A DNA stretch of 64,000 nucleotides from Clusia tigrina (lineage: Eukaryota; Arthropoda; Insecta; Diptera; Clusiidae): contig OV050032.1 in assembly GCA_920105625.2 (NCBI GenBank), positions 8,090,129-8,154,128 on the forward strand, in the 5' to 3' direction. A program made the position numbers and the translations under genes. The stretch's first letter is position 1. Each line of letters starts with the position of its first letter. This document shows, one piece after another, positions 48,703-60,865 of this stretch. The notes under the pieces are model-generated. The model worked only from the letters and a program-made list of their open reading frames with translations. It was not told the DNA's origin and ran no database searches.

Positions 48703-49342
48703 GTAAGTCGGAATATACTATAATATATACATATATATAATGTAGATTTAACTATGTAGGGGCCTGAGTGCGGCAGATTCTCGGCCTACCCAACTAACTA
48801 TGTAGGGACACTAACAAACAAGACAAATAGAACACCTCACCACATTCATATGTATATGCAAGTAAAGAGCTGGAACTGTCTTCAAAATGTAACCTGGAAT
48901 CATTGAACACACAAACAATTGTGTTAAATTCGTTGCCTTTCCCATTGTATCCCACATTGAATGTGTTGTTTAAGATTTATTATTCCGTCGTTCCCAGTTT
49001 CTCCAGCAAGCAAACGATAGTGAAGTGCTGAACTCGCTGCCATTTTAGTGACGAATATCTTTAGTTCTTCGAACTAACTTGCCACATGAGCCTCGGACTG
49101 TTTGGCAATTGTCATCTGTAACATCTTCGAGTTTATTTGAGGGGTACAGTTGACAACATGCTCGGGTACAAAGAATTTCGAAATTCAGTTTGTGTTCTAT
49201 ATGTCTGCTATATCAGTGATTGACAAGACAGAAAATTCTCTGATACAGACATCAAACCAAAGACAACTTCTTCACCGCAGCAGCTGGAGAAGAAATTGAT
49301 GAATAGTGGCGCTCGCATGTAAAGTGCGGCATCCCTTATTGG
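48703..49342. other. Intronic DNA of the LRR gene, nothing recognised
   Basis: No repeat, RNA gene or exon seen. Confidence 0.4.
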
Positions 49343-49692
49343 GTGGACACCGCTGTCATAAACTGCTGCATAACTTCACTGCAATAGACGCAGTTTTTCT
49401 ACACCTCTGTCATAAACTGCTGCATAACTCCACTGTAATAGATGGATTTTTTCTACACCTCTGTCATACAAAGGTGTAGAAAATTCTACAGTAATGCTGC
49501 ATAACTCTACTGCAATAGACGCAGTTTTTCTACACCTCTGTCATACAAAGGTGTAGAAAATTCTACAGTAATGCTGCATAACTCTACTGCAATAGACGCA
49601 GTTTTTCTACACCTTTGTCATACAGAGGTGTAGAAAATTCTACTGTAATGCTGCATAACTCCACTGTAATAGACGCAGTTTTTCTACACCGC
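49343..49692. repeat. 77-bp tandem repeat with internal hairpins
   Basis: TTCTACACC starts at 49397, 49451, 49528, 49605 and 49682; the last three steps are 77 bp, the first is 54 bp because that unit lacks the hairpin. Three units carry TTTTCTACACCT, an 11-nt loop, and AGGTGTAGAAAA. In one unit the loop bases change from CTCTG...AAAGG to CTTTG...AGAGG, which leaves the pairing intact. Confidence 0.95.
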
Positions 49693-52500
49693 CCCCATGT
49701 CAAAGCACATGAGAAGGAGAAATAATTACCAGTGACGATTTATTAAGATTAGTGCTGAATATGTGAGTGGTTGGTTCCACAATAACTTTGATGTGAATTC
49801 GACGAGTACGCGCTTATTCACATCCAAATTTTCTGACTTCATTCAAATGTCGACTCATTGGGCCTATCTCGGGCATTGTGGCAAATACTCGTACCTTAAT
49901 TTATGTCATGTCTATTGTGGCTTCAGCAGAAACCTACACGCCTACATGCATGCACACATATCCATACATACATACATGTGCCTTTCTAGAGTCCTTCGGC
50001 GTGGAATACTTGGGAAGGCTGCAATGTAGGTACGCATTTGATAATATGTACGCGTAGGTATTTGCCTATGTTTGTCACACATGTGCCTAGCTGTGGTTTG
50101 TTTGCTCTGTGAAAATTCCATCTGTGTACTTTCCAGCAAATTTGCCATATTGTGTCCACTACAGCCGGCAATACGCGCTGCGCGTACTTTGCATACATAT
50201 TATACGCGTGTATAGTCGTAGGTATGTTTGTATACGCTGCTGGCATATCGTGCGCAACGGCGATCGTCGTCCGACATGCAAATGACTTTTTAATTTTTTA
50301 ATTAGGAAATCCCCCTCGGATATCTCCGTCTCCGTAGACGCGTTGACTTGTCTCAAATTATAAAAGAAATAAATTAATTTACACGCGCGTAGGTAAACGT
50401 TAAAAAAAGACAAAAAGAAACAATTTCAGAATGAATTTTTCCACTTCTTCTCTATTCTCTCAATTGAATTAAATTACATACTTCTACAAGATTTTGATTG
50501 CGATTATTATTATTATTATTATTATTATTGTTGCTGTTGTTGTTGTTTATTATTTATTTATTCGATTGCTTTTCTTCACATCGGCATAGACGCATTTAAA
50601 ATGATAATAAATAATTATAATATTTTCTCTCTCTCCACATTGCTTTTTGTTTTTCTGATGTTTTTCTTATCAATTTAATTCGAATACACAGAAAAAACAC
50701 GCTGCTACGAAAGCAAACAACAACAACAACAACCACAAATCATGTATTGTTGTACCATATTAGCGTTGAGACTAGTACTTAAAATTGTTTATAAATATTG
50801 CGGTAAATGCGGCTAAATAAAGAAAAATACATAAATAAAAATATAATATAATGCGACCGGAAAGGTTCCCCTGGCGTGCCCGGGCAGTGAGTTCGGCGTA
50901 GGCACGTTTCTCCACCCAAGCTGAGCCCAAATTCCATTCTACTAGGAGCGAAGTGTCTGCTCCAATAAAAGATATAGCAACAATATACGCGAAAAGGACA
51001 ATTCCAACCAAGGAAATAGCTCGGCATGTCTGCCGTTGTAGAATTCGACACCCTTCCTCTAAAAGTATACATTTGCACCGCTCTCCTGTTGAGTTGAGTT
51101 GAGTTGACTTGAGTTGAGCAAAAACTTGAAACGAATCGAAGAAATTTTAAGGAAATACAATTCAAAAGAGAAGCAGGAAGAACATATCTGACGGATTGAT
51201 TAAATCGCAACATCAGATTTGTTTGTTTACTTCTCACGTTTTTATTTCAGAGTGACCTAGTCCACTTTAGACTAGTTTCCACCACAACAGATAACAATCG
51301 AGCACATCATTTCGAAGCAGCATTTCATTTGAATGAGCATGTGAAACATACCAACCGAGCTCAACGAAACACACATTTCTATCATATTTGCAAACGTTCG
51401 GGTACGGGTGCGGAAGGGTATTTCCACGGCCACTCGGAAACAGACACAATTGCTACCTTCTCCGTAGCAGAAGCGCATCCTTTATACCATCGCCGCTGAA
51501 TTGCGAATTGGCCGTTGGTGGTTGAGTAATTTCTCAGAACTGAGCGGTAACGGGTGTGCGAGAGTGCTCCTACATTGCGATACCGCAGAAGTGTTCATTA
51601 AGAACTTTTTTAAATGTTAAAGTGAGGTGATTGTTAAGTGCTTATGTGGCCCAATCACAGAATCTGTGATTAAGCCGAACTTAACAGCTCTCACCAGGCT
51701 TTGATTGGAACGAAACTCCAAAAAAGCGATTCAAAATGACATGCTTCAAATGCAGTCACATCAAATTGTGTACTCCGGGTCAACATGCGGAAATTGCTCC
51801 TACCCTAAGCACCGCAGAGCCAGCAATAGCATGGAAACACTCTCTAAAAAAACGTTGTTTATAGCTATTTACGGTGTCTTTAAGTCCTTCACTGACAACT
51901 GCATGCATGCGAGCCTTTATTGATGATAAAACTACCTCAAACGACATCCAACCAGGATCCTGGGGAAAATTAATCGACCTGCCAAAACCACAAGCAAGTG
52001 TTACTGAAAGTGCTGGCTTGGAAAGGGAGATAACAGGCAAACTACCTCGATAGCAACTCAGCAGAGCAAGCTTTGTCCTGTAGCAGTATTTCCAACTGGC
52101 CATTCTCATATAGACACTTATCTCTCGTTTGCTGCAATATCGATTGAATATTTAACTGAGTACACAACATTCAGCAAGCATGCCACATGGAACATTTCAA
52201 TATTCATTTGATGTTGAGTTCTGACATGTTTACAACAAGCCAGCGACACTGACCCATCAAAGGAACAATCTGCACTCCACCGCACACACAAAATTAGCCC
52301 TCATTTTTGCTACAAGCTCTTATTAGACTGACAATTTTTCGCTGCGTTAGTTGTCGCACCAGGCACTTTTTCCTGGACACCCCCATTGAATTCTATGGAA
52401 AATAACATGCAAAGAATTTTAGTTCACATTGTGTATCTGCTGACCTACAATCATGATAGTCAATTTTCGAGAAATCACCTTCATAAGAAGCCATGGTGAA
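49693..52500. other. Non-coding DNA
   Basis: ATT/TTG microsatellite at 50503-50550 and a GTTGA pentamer repeat at 51091-51118. A minus-strand stop-free stretch near 51010-50772 (LFAYIVAISFIGADTSLLVE) begins with TTG rather than ATG and is not called as a gene. Confidence 0.45.
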
Positions 52501-53010
52501 ACCCAATCAAACTGACTAAGTATACCAATAATCATGAAGTTGAATATCCGAATGATGAGATATAGTATCAGAAATAATCTTTGGCAGACCTAGTAATCAT
52601 TAAGCTGAATATCCGTAGACTAGATGAAGAGATATCGTATCAGAAACAATCTCTGGCAGAGCTAATAATCATGAAGTTGAATATCCGTAGACTAGATGAA
52701 GAGATATCGTATCGTGAACAATCTCTGGCAGAGCTAATAATCATGAAGTTGAATATCCATAGACTAGATAAAGAGATATCGTATCAGAAACAATCTTTGG
52801 CAGAGCTAATAATCATGAAGTTGAATATCCGTAGACTAGATGAAGAGATATCGTATCGTGAACAATCTTTGGCAGACCTAATAATCATGAAGTTGAATAT
52901 CCGTAGACTAGATGATACGATATCGTATCAGAAACAATCTTTGGCAGACCTAACAATCATGAAATTGTATAACCGTAGACTTAATGATGCGATGTCGTAT
53001 CAGAAATAAT
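52500..53010. repeat. 72-bp minisatellite, about 7 copies, open in one frame
   Basis: TAGATGAAGAGATATCGTAT begins at 52621, 52693 and so on at 72-bp steps. The plus frame reads IIMKLNIRRLDEEISYQKQS in every unit without stops for 142 codons. This is more likely a repeat artefact than a protein. Confidence 0.93.
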
Positions 53011-53059
53011 CTCTGACAGACCTATATTTAGGAGATATTTGATCGACTTTTTGTAATGC

Positions 53060-53200
53060 AAATACTCGTCTTACTAGAATAATTAGTGCAGCATATTCGA
53101 AGCACATTTTGATTCTCTCAATAAATAAATCGGGGCATCACAATAGATCTTACCGGTCGCGGTGTATAACACCCTTAGATAAATCTAATCTAATCTACAT
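53060..53200 (+). mobile_element. LINE 3' UTR tail (family of 1020-1320)
   Basis: AATAAATCGGGGCATCACAA, then TAGATCTTACCGGTCGCGGT and GTATAACACCCTTAGA, ending in AATCTAATCTAATCTAC repeats that may be the element's 3' tail. Confidence 0.7.
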
Positions 53201-54694
53201 GAAAGATTGGAATTTGTGTGTTACGTCGATCTTGCAAAACCGCCGGGATTCCTGTGGCGAGTACTTCTAGTGAAGTATTCCCCTGCACCTCACCATGTGA
53301 GTGGGTAGGCCAGGTTCAAATGAAGGCGCATGTAATTATTGGTAAAACATTTCAACAACAAATAGCTGGCAACAGTTCGGTGGAAATCTGCCTGTGCGGC
53401 TTATTTCACAATAGAACTGCCACAACATTTGTGCTGGATACGAGTGCCTTTAAACATCCACGTCATGGAATTCTTAGCATATAAGCAAGTTAACTGGTTA
53501 CAAGGCGTCATATTTAATATGAAGTCATTCATACTCGTAATCGAATTACGTTGCTCTCCTAAGAATCTCGCCGCTACCATCAATCTTTTCCAATTTATAC
53601 TAATTGACCTATTGCCACAATGTGGCACTGACCAGACCAAAAACAAAATGAACCAAATACCAACAACAACAGCAACAACAACAGCAACACCAACAACAAT
53701 ACTAGCAACAAAAAAAATCTATTTCGATTTAATTGTAACTGCAAACCAAGAATGTATTCATGTGTGTACGGGCATACTCGTATAAGAAATGATTGAGCGA
53801 GTGGTAACACATATGAGATAATGCAGAACACCCTACATTTTATAGCGGAGACCGGCATTAACTACTCCACACACGTACACGTTTTTCATGAACGAAATGC
53901 ACCCTCCTGTAATTGTAATGCCAGTGAGGCGCTATATTTGCTTGGCAGCTTGGAATCGGCTCGGTTTGTGGCCTCCTGCGTCGGTAGCTTGCAACAACGC
54001 ACACGTCGCTGTGCGAGTGTCTGATCGTGTACGTCGCTGCGCCGTCTGTATGTACTCGTATGTGGCCAAGTAGTCTATTCGACGCTTACTAATTCTGTGT
54101 GCTCATGCTCTGGATACTCTGCAGTATCATGTCCGCCTACGGGGCATTTGAATTAACATTGAATTGCGCCAACCTCAGTCAGTCGGAATGCTCCTTTGAA
54201 CATTTCTCTATTCAGTTTTGTATTGAGTTGTGTCATTTTTGTAGGAGACGAAACCGCAGAGATGCTTACAATGTTGTGATATATCTGCCATCACGCCGAT
54301 AACTCTGCGAAAGTGCTGATATGCGCTTACTATAAGTATCACCACATCTCCACAGTTCAACTAAAAGCAGGCTTTTCATAAAACGGTGTAATTTCTGGTA
54401 CAGAGAACCAACTTTGGTAGTTATGTGCAAGAGTGTCCAACAAGACTATATGCACATGTGGTCGGTATATATGTATGGCCACTCCCACAGAACAGCCATA
54501 GAAAAGTTATGAACGAAATTTGGTGTGATTGACACCATGAAGCCATATGCAAGAAATGGGGTCGCTGAGATAAACGGAACACCCACTATCCACACAAGAC
54601 ACTTTCGGCTCCCTATTTGAAATTCGCCTGCTATGCTGCCATTGATGCCACATGCATGGGAGTTGACTGGCGAAGGCTGATAACGCGGCAATGA
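53201..54694. other. Non-coding DNA
   Basis: ACA-rich tract at 53660-53715. No gene supported. Confidence 0.4.
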
Positions 54695-54955
54695 TCAGAA
54701 ATGGTTGTACGCCAATTATGATGATGATGATGATGCATGGGAGTTATATACACGGGCTCCATACTGAAGACTTCGACTCGAAGAGAAAACGTTTTTTGAG
54801 AAAGAAGCAGGATTTGAGACCGAGCTCGGGGCAGAATTTCAGACCAAACCCGGGGCAAGATTTGAGACCAAGCCCGGGGCAGGATTTGAGACCGAGCTCG
54901 GGGCAGGATTTGAGACCAAGCCCGGGGCAGGATTTGAACCGGCGATGAGTTGAGT
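54695..54955 (-). mobile_element. SINE-like element, copy 4, with amplified tRNA 3' end
   Basis: Reverse complement starts CCGGTTCAAATCCTGCCCCG (B box and tRNA 3' end). A 24-bp unit is then repeated about five times. The body follows as GCTTCTTTCTCAAAAAACG and TTTCTCTTCGAGTCGAAG, and it ends in a (CAT)n tail at 54718-54736. The A-box half is missing. Confidence 0.75.
54815..54947. repeat. 24-bp tandem repeat within SINE copy 4
   Basis: Unit GGGGCAGGATTTGAGACCAA plus GCCC, about five copies. It is built from the SINE's B-box/acceptor sequence (reverse strand). Confidence 0.9.
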
Positions 54956-55505
54956 GGAAAGAAATTACCAATTCTGTGCTTTGGGAGTGCAATCTGACGA
55001 AAATCTGTATTTATTCCTCGTTTTATATAGAAACACCTTCAGTATCTGCACAAATTGAACGCAGGCAATATTTTTTGAAATCCAGAACATGATTCTGCAG
55101 TTGATGATTCGATTTTTTATGAGATTATTTCTGTAGTGCCATGTGCGTATGCCAAAAATTCTAGTTGCTCGTAGAAGAGTTCAATTCGATTGTCAATGGG
55201 TACAAACTTCTGTCCTTATAAGACCACCAATTTATATATAGATCGAAGTTAATGTTAATGTGCATAAATCTTTAGCAAACTTCTTTTTTGTTTCTAGAAA
55301 AAAGCATTCAATTGGCGGTGCCCTCCAAATGCAGCAATCCCAACTTCTCACACTTTACCTGTAACAAACCTGAGGTTAATTCTCTGACCACAAACTGCGC
55401 CTTTGAACAATCCTAGTTATTATTATTACTATTGAACAAGAAAGAATTAACATGACACTGATGATAAGAGGAATTTAACGATCAAAGAGAGGTAATAATG
55501 AGAGA

Positions 55506-55620
55506 CAGTAGTTTAGAGTGACTCCGTGGACACACATTGCCGACTGAATTCACCACCTGCAGCAGTAGTTTAGAGTGACTCCGTGGACACACATTGCCGA
55601 CTGAATTCACCACCTGCAGT
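55506..55620. repeat. Perfect 57-bp tandem duplication
   Basis: CAGTAGTTTAGAGTGACTCC through CACCACCTGCAG appears at 55506 and again at 55563. A tRNA-like B box (GGTTCGACTCC, 55664-55674) follows and may mark another SINE-like head. Confidence 0.92.
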
Positions 55621-55884
55621 TAGAGTAGTTGTTGGATGGATAAAAATGATAACTGAAGGCCCCGGTTCGACTCCTGGGAAGATTCATAGTTGGTGTGCTG
55701 TTGCTTCTAAGACATAATATCTACTTTTTAAAGAATTGTTCTTTGATGAGGACAAGTGGCGTGTTCGAAATTCTGCTAAGATCTGCCAAAAGGTTATTCT
55801 CCATCTGATAATTAGTACGGCACCTACAGTGTGAGAACTTGTCAAGAAATTCGAACACTGAAGACTTTCATATTAATAAAAATT

Positions 55885-56030
55885 TACTCGGCTGATCGTG
55901 GGTTCGAGTCCTGGCCCGGGCATGGTCTCAAAAATCCTTCTTTCTGACAAAAAATCTCTTTCTCTTCCAGTCGAATGCCTTAGCTACTACTTCTCATTCC
56001 GAGTTTGATTAGTCTCGTTTAAGTTGCGTT
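55885..56030 (+). mobile_element. SINE-like element, copy 5
   Basis: B box GGTTCGAGTCC at 55901-55911, then GGCCCGGGCATGGTCTCAAA, CCTTCTTTCTGACAAAAAAT and CTCTTCCAGTCGAATGCCTT. The head is 5'-truncated or diverged upstream of the B box. Confidence 0.7.
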
Positions 56031-56624
56031 ATTTTATGGGATTTCAAGGTAAATGGGAAAACAAGACGAAACCCCGAAGTAGTCGCTTCAATGAGAAGTT
56101 TGTATTCGCTTAAAATCAGATTCATCACGAGAAATAGGGAGAATCGGGCAAACAATCATTTTAGTGTATTGAGAAACAACAACCATGGGAGCGTGTAAAC
56201 AAATCATAAATCGTAAGGATATCGACTTATACAATCAGTGCCACATCTTTCGGTTAATGAATCCATTCAGAACCGCCGACGTCAACATCAACGCCAACGT
56301 CAGCGGCAGCGGCAGTGGCAACGCCAACGTCAACATCATCACTATCACCAGCACCACAATCATCTTCAGCATCATCAGCGTTGTCAATATATTGGGTGCG
56401 AGATAATAATTTTATAAGCGTTTTGACATTTTTACGATTGGCGCCAGAATTAAATAATTTTTTATGATCACTTTTATGTTCATTTAATGGTGTGTGCTTT
56501 TGTTTTTTCTGCTATTATTATTATACTCTTATGTATGTAAGTATGTATATATTGTTGTGTTTGATATTCTGTTAAGTTTTTAAGTACTGATTTGAGCCTC
56601 ACACATCCACACAACAACAACAAC

Positions 56625-56659
<35 letters not shown>

Positions 56660-58555
56660 AACAGTCTCCGTCTTCCAGTGACAATTAGAAATAGAAGCTA
56701 ATAACAAGCGCCAATCTGCGGTGGCATAGCTGAAGAACTATTCATTGATAAGCAGAGCCCCATAAACACGCACACATGCAGGGGTGCCAAGTGCAGATGG
56801 GTTGCTCGTGCGGTTGTGTGTTTGTTCAATGGTGGTATGAAGCGGTATGAAGATGCGTTTATTTGCGGCTCACTCTTAAATCTGTACCAAGTTTGAGTGT
56901 GTGTTGAATGTTGGCTGGCTGGTTGGTTGGTTGGTTGGTTGGTTGGTCCGTTGGTCGGTTGGTTGAGACATGTATGGGCTCACATTACGAGTATGGACAT
57001 AAAAAATCCCTACTCCATCTGCGCCTGAGTGGACGGGTATAAACGCGCTCGTTGTGCTGTTGTTGTTGTTATTGATTATGTGCAACGCGCTGACCTTAAA
57101 GAGAGTTTCACACAAAAGACCAGAACGAGCTCTCATCACTCGCCACTCGGCAGCACTCAGCCATGGAGCACTGGTATATACATAAAAGCGGCGCCTCTGA
57201 TAAGCATTAGCGAAATGCTCGGAGCACCGAGCGTAACTGGACTCTTGCAAGCGTACTCGTATATGCCGCCTCGGCCGTCTTGGCCGCCTACATTTTCATT
57301 TCCAGAGCAGCTGAGGAGGCGGGGGCCGTGCACGCAATTGTTGAATTCAAAACAGTTTCTTTAACAACATTAATAATAATTTATTGATGAGTAATACCCA
57401 AGTACGCATACTTAGTATTTGTGTGTGGAATATTTCCAAGTTTTTACTATCAATCGGCAAGCTGCAGAGTCCTCCAATGGGTTTTTGTTTTCTCTTTGTA
57501 AGTACGAGTATCGCTCTCGTATTATTTTTCTACAATTCTGTTCTTTTTGTTGACGGATTTGCAAAAAAACAAAATATTTACGTATAATTCTGGAATGTAT
57601 CCACATAATATGTGCGCCAGTGGTTTCTTTGAATTGGTTCGATATGTGGTGGTGGTGGTGGTGGTGGTGTTGTTGGTGATGGTTTTGGTACAGCTGTGAG
57701 TGCGTGTGTGCGCCTGCGGTTCGTCGCGGGGCTGGGGTCACTGTAGGGTACGGCGTAAGCGCATAGCAAAGATACACTCAATTGAATTTTATTATTACGT
57801 TCAATCAATGATCAAGAGGCCAGTTTGGGTCGTGTGACAATTATGTATTAACAATTGATCAAGTTCATTTCTTTCTTGTCTGAAATGCATGCTTTGAGAG
57901 CCGGCCAACATATTCGGTTGATGGATTTGGCGTTCTAGAATGGAGATGTTCTTTAAAATATGCAAAAAATATAGACTATTATGCAGTATTTAGGTCAGGC
58001 CATGTCTGAAGTTTTTCATTCTCAACAGCCCCAAATATAATCGGTGATGATATGAAACGCCCATGAAGGGGTTCCATTGTTCATTATATTTGGTATAAAG
58101 TGACGAAAGTTTTCGAGCAATTCAAAGTAGGTGCAACACAATATCTGCCGAGTAGCCGCCCTCTATCCCCCTTACTATTGAGCACATCCTTTTTAGGAAA
58201 TTAGGAAGCATAATTCTGGCTCTGTTTCGTCAGTAACTGACATAATGAACTGGCAAACTGTGGATCTGCGGGTACTGTAATGGGACCAGAGCCATTTATC
58301 GGAATGAGTTTCGAGTGGATCGAGAGGCATGTGAATAATAATCACAAGAACCGATCGATGGTGCAGTTCAGTTGCCTGCAAAACAACCAAGTGCTTCCTA
58401 GGGAGCCCTGGTAAGAGAGTTACAGATTTCCTTCTAACATTACGAAGGAAGATCTTCGACCATTTGTTGGGCTAATCACGGAGCATAATTCCATAGGACC
58501 ATAGGCATCATCGAGAACAGAAGAACAGGACGACACAGATTTCCGTGCGCTTGTC
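56031..58555. other. Non-coding DNA with microsatellites
   Basis: CA run at 56625-56656, GGTT run at 56918-56948, GTGGTG at 57640-57668. No gene supported. Confidence 0.45.
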
Positions 58556-58930
58556 CTGGCTTTGCCAGAATGAGGAGACGCATATTAGGGTCAATGGAAT
58601 TTGGGAATGGATAAAGTACATTCCTTATCCCTGGACAGACTTTTAAGGTTCATAAAAGAGTCAAAGAAGTACTTCCTTTCACAGAAGAACTTCCCTTTCA
58701 CACTCCTCTATCTCCGCCTTCCCCAAAATATTTCCAGGCTTATAGTACATTGGGCATCAATGCCTGAGGACTTGGAGACCTTCTTCTTCGGCGGTTCTCC
58801 GACCTTCTTCCCATTTCCATTGGAATTATTAAACTTCTCTAATTATTATTATTTACCAGGCTAAAAGAGCACCGCGGCCTAAGAGATCTATTGTGCAGCC
58901 TCGTACCCAACTAAAACCATCCTTCTATAA
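58540..58930 (+). mobile_element. LINE C-terminal tail and 3' UTR
   Basis: In shifting plus frames: CACPGFARMRRRILGSMEFG, then DKVHSLSLDRLLRFIKESKK. The 3' region GAGATCTATTGTGCAGCCT resembles LOA-type tails. Frameshifted, inactive. Confidence 0.75.
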
Positions 58931-59071
58931 AAGAACTATATAACTTCGAACTGACATAATGCCTTCCTAAAATGCTTAAATCGTGATCGGTGTATTGGCA
59001 TAAGTCACAACGAGAAGCCGTAAGGCGCCATTGGCACAATATTATTAACGAATAATTGAAATCTCTGCAAC

Positions 59072-59186
59072 GTGTCCAGGATACGAGTATTTCGTGTCCA
59101 GGATACGAGTATTTCGTGTCCAGGATACGAGTATTTCGTGTCCATGATACGAGTATTTCGTGTCCAGGATACGAGTATTTCGTGTG
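59072..59186. repeat. 22-bp minisatellite, 5 copies
   Basis: GTGTCCAGGATACGAGTATT plus TC, five units, one with CATGATAC. Confidence 0.95.
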
Positions 59187-60530
59187 TTGTCGTACATGTT
59201 CTTATCTACCAAAAGAGACCATAAATATGCGGTTGATCATTGACGGTTATCCGTTTATGGGATTAGGGAATACGTATACATCGTAATGACACCATCAGAT
59301 CAATGACTAAACCAAACTCTAACTCGTTGTAGATAAAGGGCTTCTTTGACCATTGCTCTTATATATTTACATCCACATACCCGGCAGTTTTGCTTGTTTA
59401 TATATTCAGTGCCGTAAAAAGGTACTGCTTCGACGAAGATGTCTTTATTGCAAAACTGGGTATCCGTTTCTAGCACTTGCAAGAATCTATCCACAAATAC
59501 CCAACAACAGACCAAGGTTTAAGTGATATGGACTTTATAGAATTTCCAGCCCAATACTTAATGAAGTCTGCATGTCAATGAGCTTTGGAAGTTGAGAAAC
59601 TCCTGCGAAAGACTTGACTCTCTGACAATTCCAGCTTTTCTTTGCCTGTCTCGGTGATATTTTCGGCTGATGTGACAACATAAGAACTCCTTTTGTGTTG
59701 CAAATTTCTTATTTATTTCAGTGCAGTCGAGTGAAAAAGATGATGGATGCCCAAATGTAACGAGAATATTGTGGTGAATTTAATCAATTTGTATGCTTTT
59801 ATAGGATGAACAGCGACAATTTTGCATAAATTTGCTATGTTTTACTTGCAATCTCCAATATGATTGTGCAGGGAGTTCGTCATAAGATAAAAAAATAAGT
59901 ATGCAGCCATTCGGAGGACCAAAGAGCTCAACCCTGTCTGCAGTTGAAGTATATCTGAGATATTACAAAATCTAATCAAAAGATAAAGCAAACTAAATAC
60001 GAAGAATAAGTTTTACATCGGATTGGTAGCTAAACACTGGCACGTGTCCTACTAACTGCCCGAAAGACAGAAGAATCCAAATTATAGGGATGATGGTACC
60101 ATAATTTGTTGAATCCTTCCGCGTATGAAATCATTTGGAAGGCTGCATTCACCCATAACGTTCCTCACTCTCTACAAGAAAAATGTTATGAGTCGTCATG
60201 GAGATGTCGTTAATATCTCTCGAGCACCATCAGCCGATTATCCCCGTCGTCACTCTTATCCGTTGAGCCAGCCCTGACCCTTCTATACAGAATCACCGGG
60301 CCGGACTTTCGTCTCTGCTTGCTTTGTCTGTCTAATGTTGCCATATGTTGTAATTTCCAGTAAATTATTGGGATGGCAACACTCTTGCGAAAATCTTTGG
60401 AATAAAAGTGCAAGCAAAGAGTATTCATACATAGAGATTGAATCACACCAAATTTTGTGAAATGGAAGTGAAGGCGATTTGACAAAAATCGGTGAGCGGC
60501 AAGGGGAAGCGGCATGCAATGCGTGTATTT
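59187..60530. other. Non-coding DNA
   Basis: Nothing recognised; a minus-strand 101-codon ORF at 60515-60210 has no motif I know. Confidence 0.4.
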
Positions 60531-60533
60531 TTA

Positions 60534-60563
60534 TTCGAGGGGTTTACTAGAAAACCCCTCGAA
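60534..60563. repeat. Perfect 12-bp hairpin
   Basis: TTCGAGGGGTTT, 6-nt loop, AAACCCCTCGAA. Lies 80 bp before a larger inverted repeat. Confidence 0.85.
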
Positions 60564-60642
60564 CAAAATGTATGCAGCAATCACTTCGTTCGTCATGCGA
60601 GCTCTTTATATGTATACTCTTTGGTTCAAGTGAAACTTTTGC

Positions 60643-60865
60643 CAAAGAGGATTAATGAATAAGAGCTTGCAATTCGCTCACCACAAATGCACAGTTATAA
60701 AACCACGGTAAGTGTAGTCGGTATCCAACCATTTGTTCGATTCCAACTTTAATTGAAGTTTGAGCTTAGCAGGCAGGCAGGTTTCAACCGAAAGTAGTCA
60801 TAGCATCACACCCCTGTTAATTTTTGGTGAGCGAATTGCAAGCTCTTATTCATTAATACTCTTTG
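60643..60865. mobile_element. Foldback-type element: 41-bp inverted repeats
   Basis: 60643-60683 and 60825-60865 are reverse complements at 40 of 41 positions (CAAAGAGGATTAATGAATAA and GAGCTTGCAATTCGCTCACCA), separated by 141 bp. No target duplication is obvious. Confidence 0.8.

Noticed and set aside
50772..51050. Short minus-strand secreted/membrane peptide (IVLFAYIVAISFIGADTS)
   Set aside because: The stretch begins at TTG with no supporting ATG or strong acceptor, and its second hydrophobic part is AT-rich low complexity.
55300..55425. Possible Cys-containing terminal exon after TTTCTAG (KSIQLAVPSKCSNPN)
   Set aside because: No partner exon or family; one acceptor-like site is not enough.
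60210..60515. 101-codon minus-strand ORF near the foldback repeat, considered as a transposase remnant
   Set aside because: No DDE/DDD or DNA-binding motif visible.
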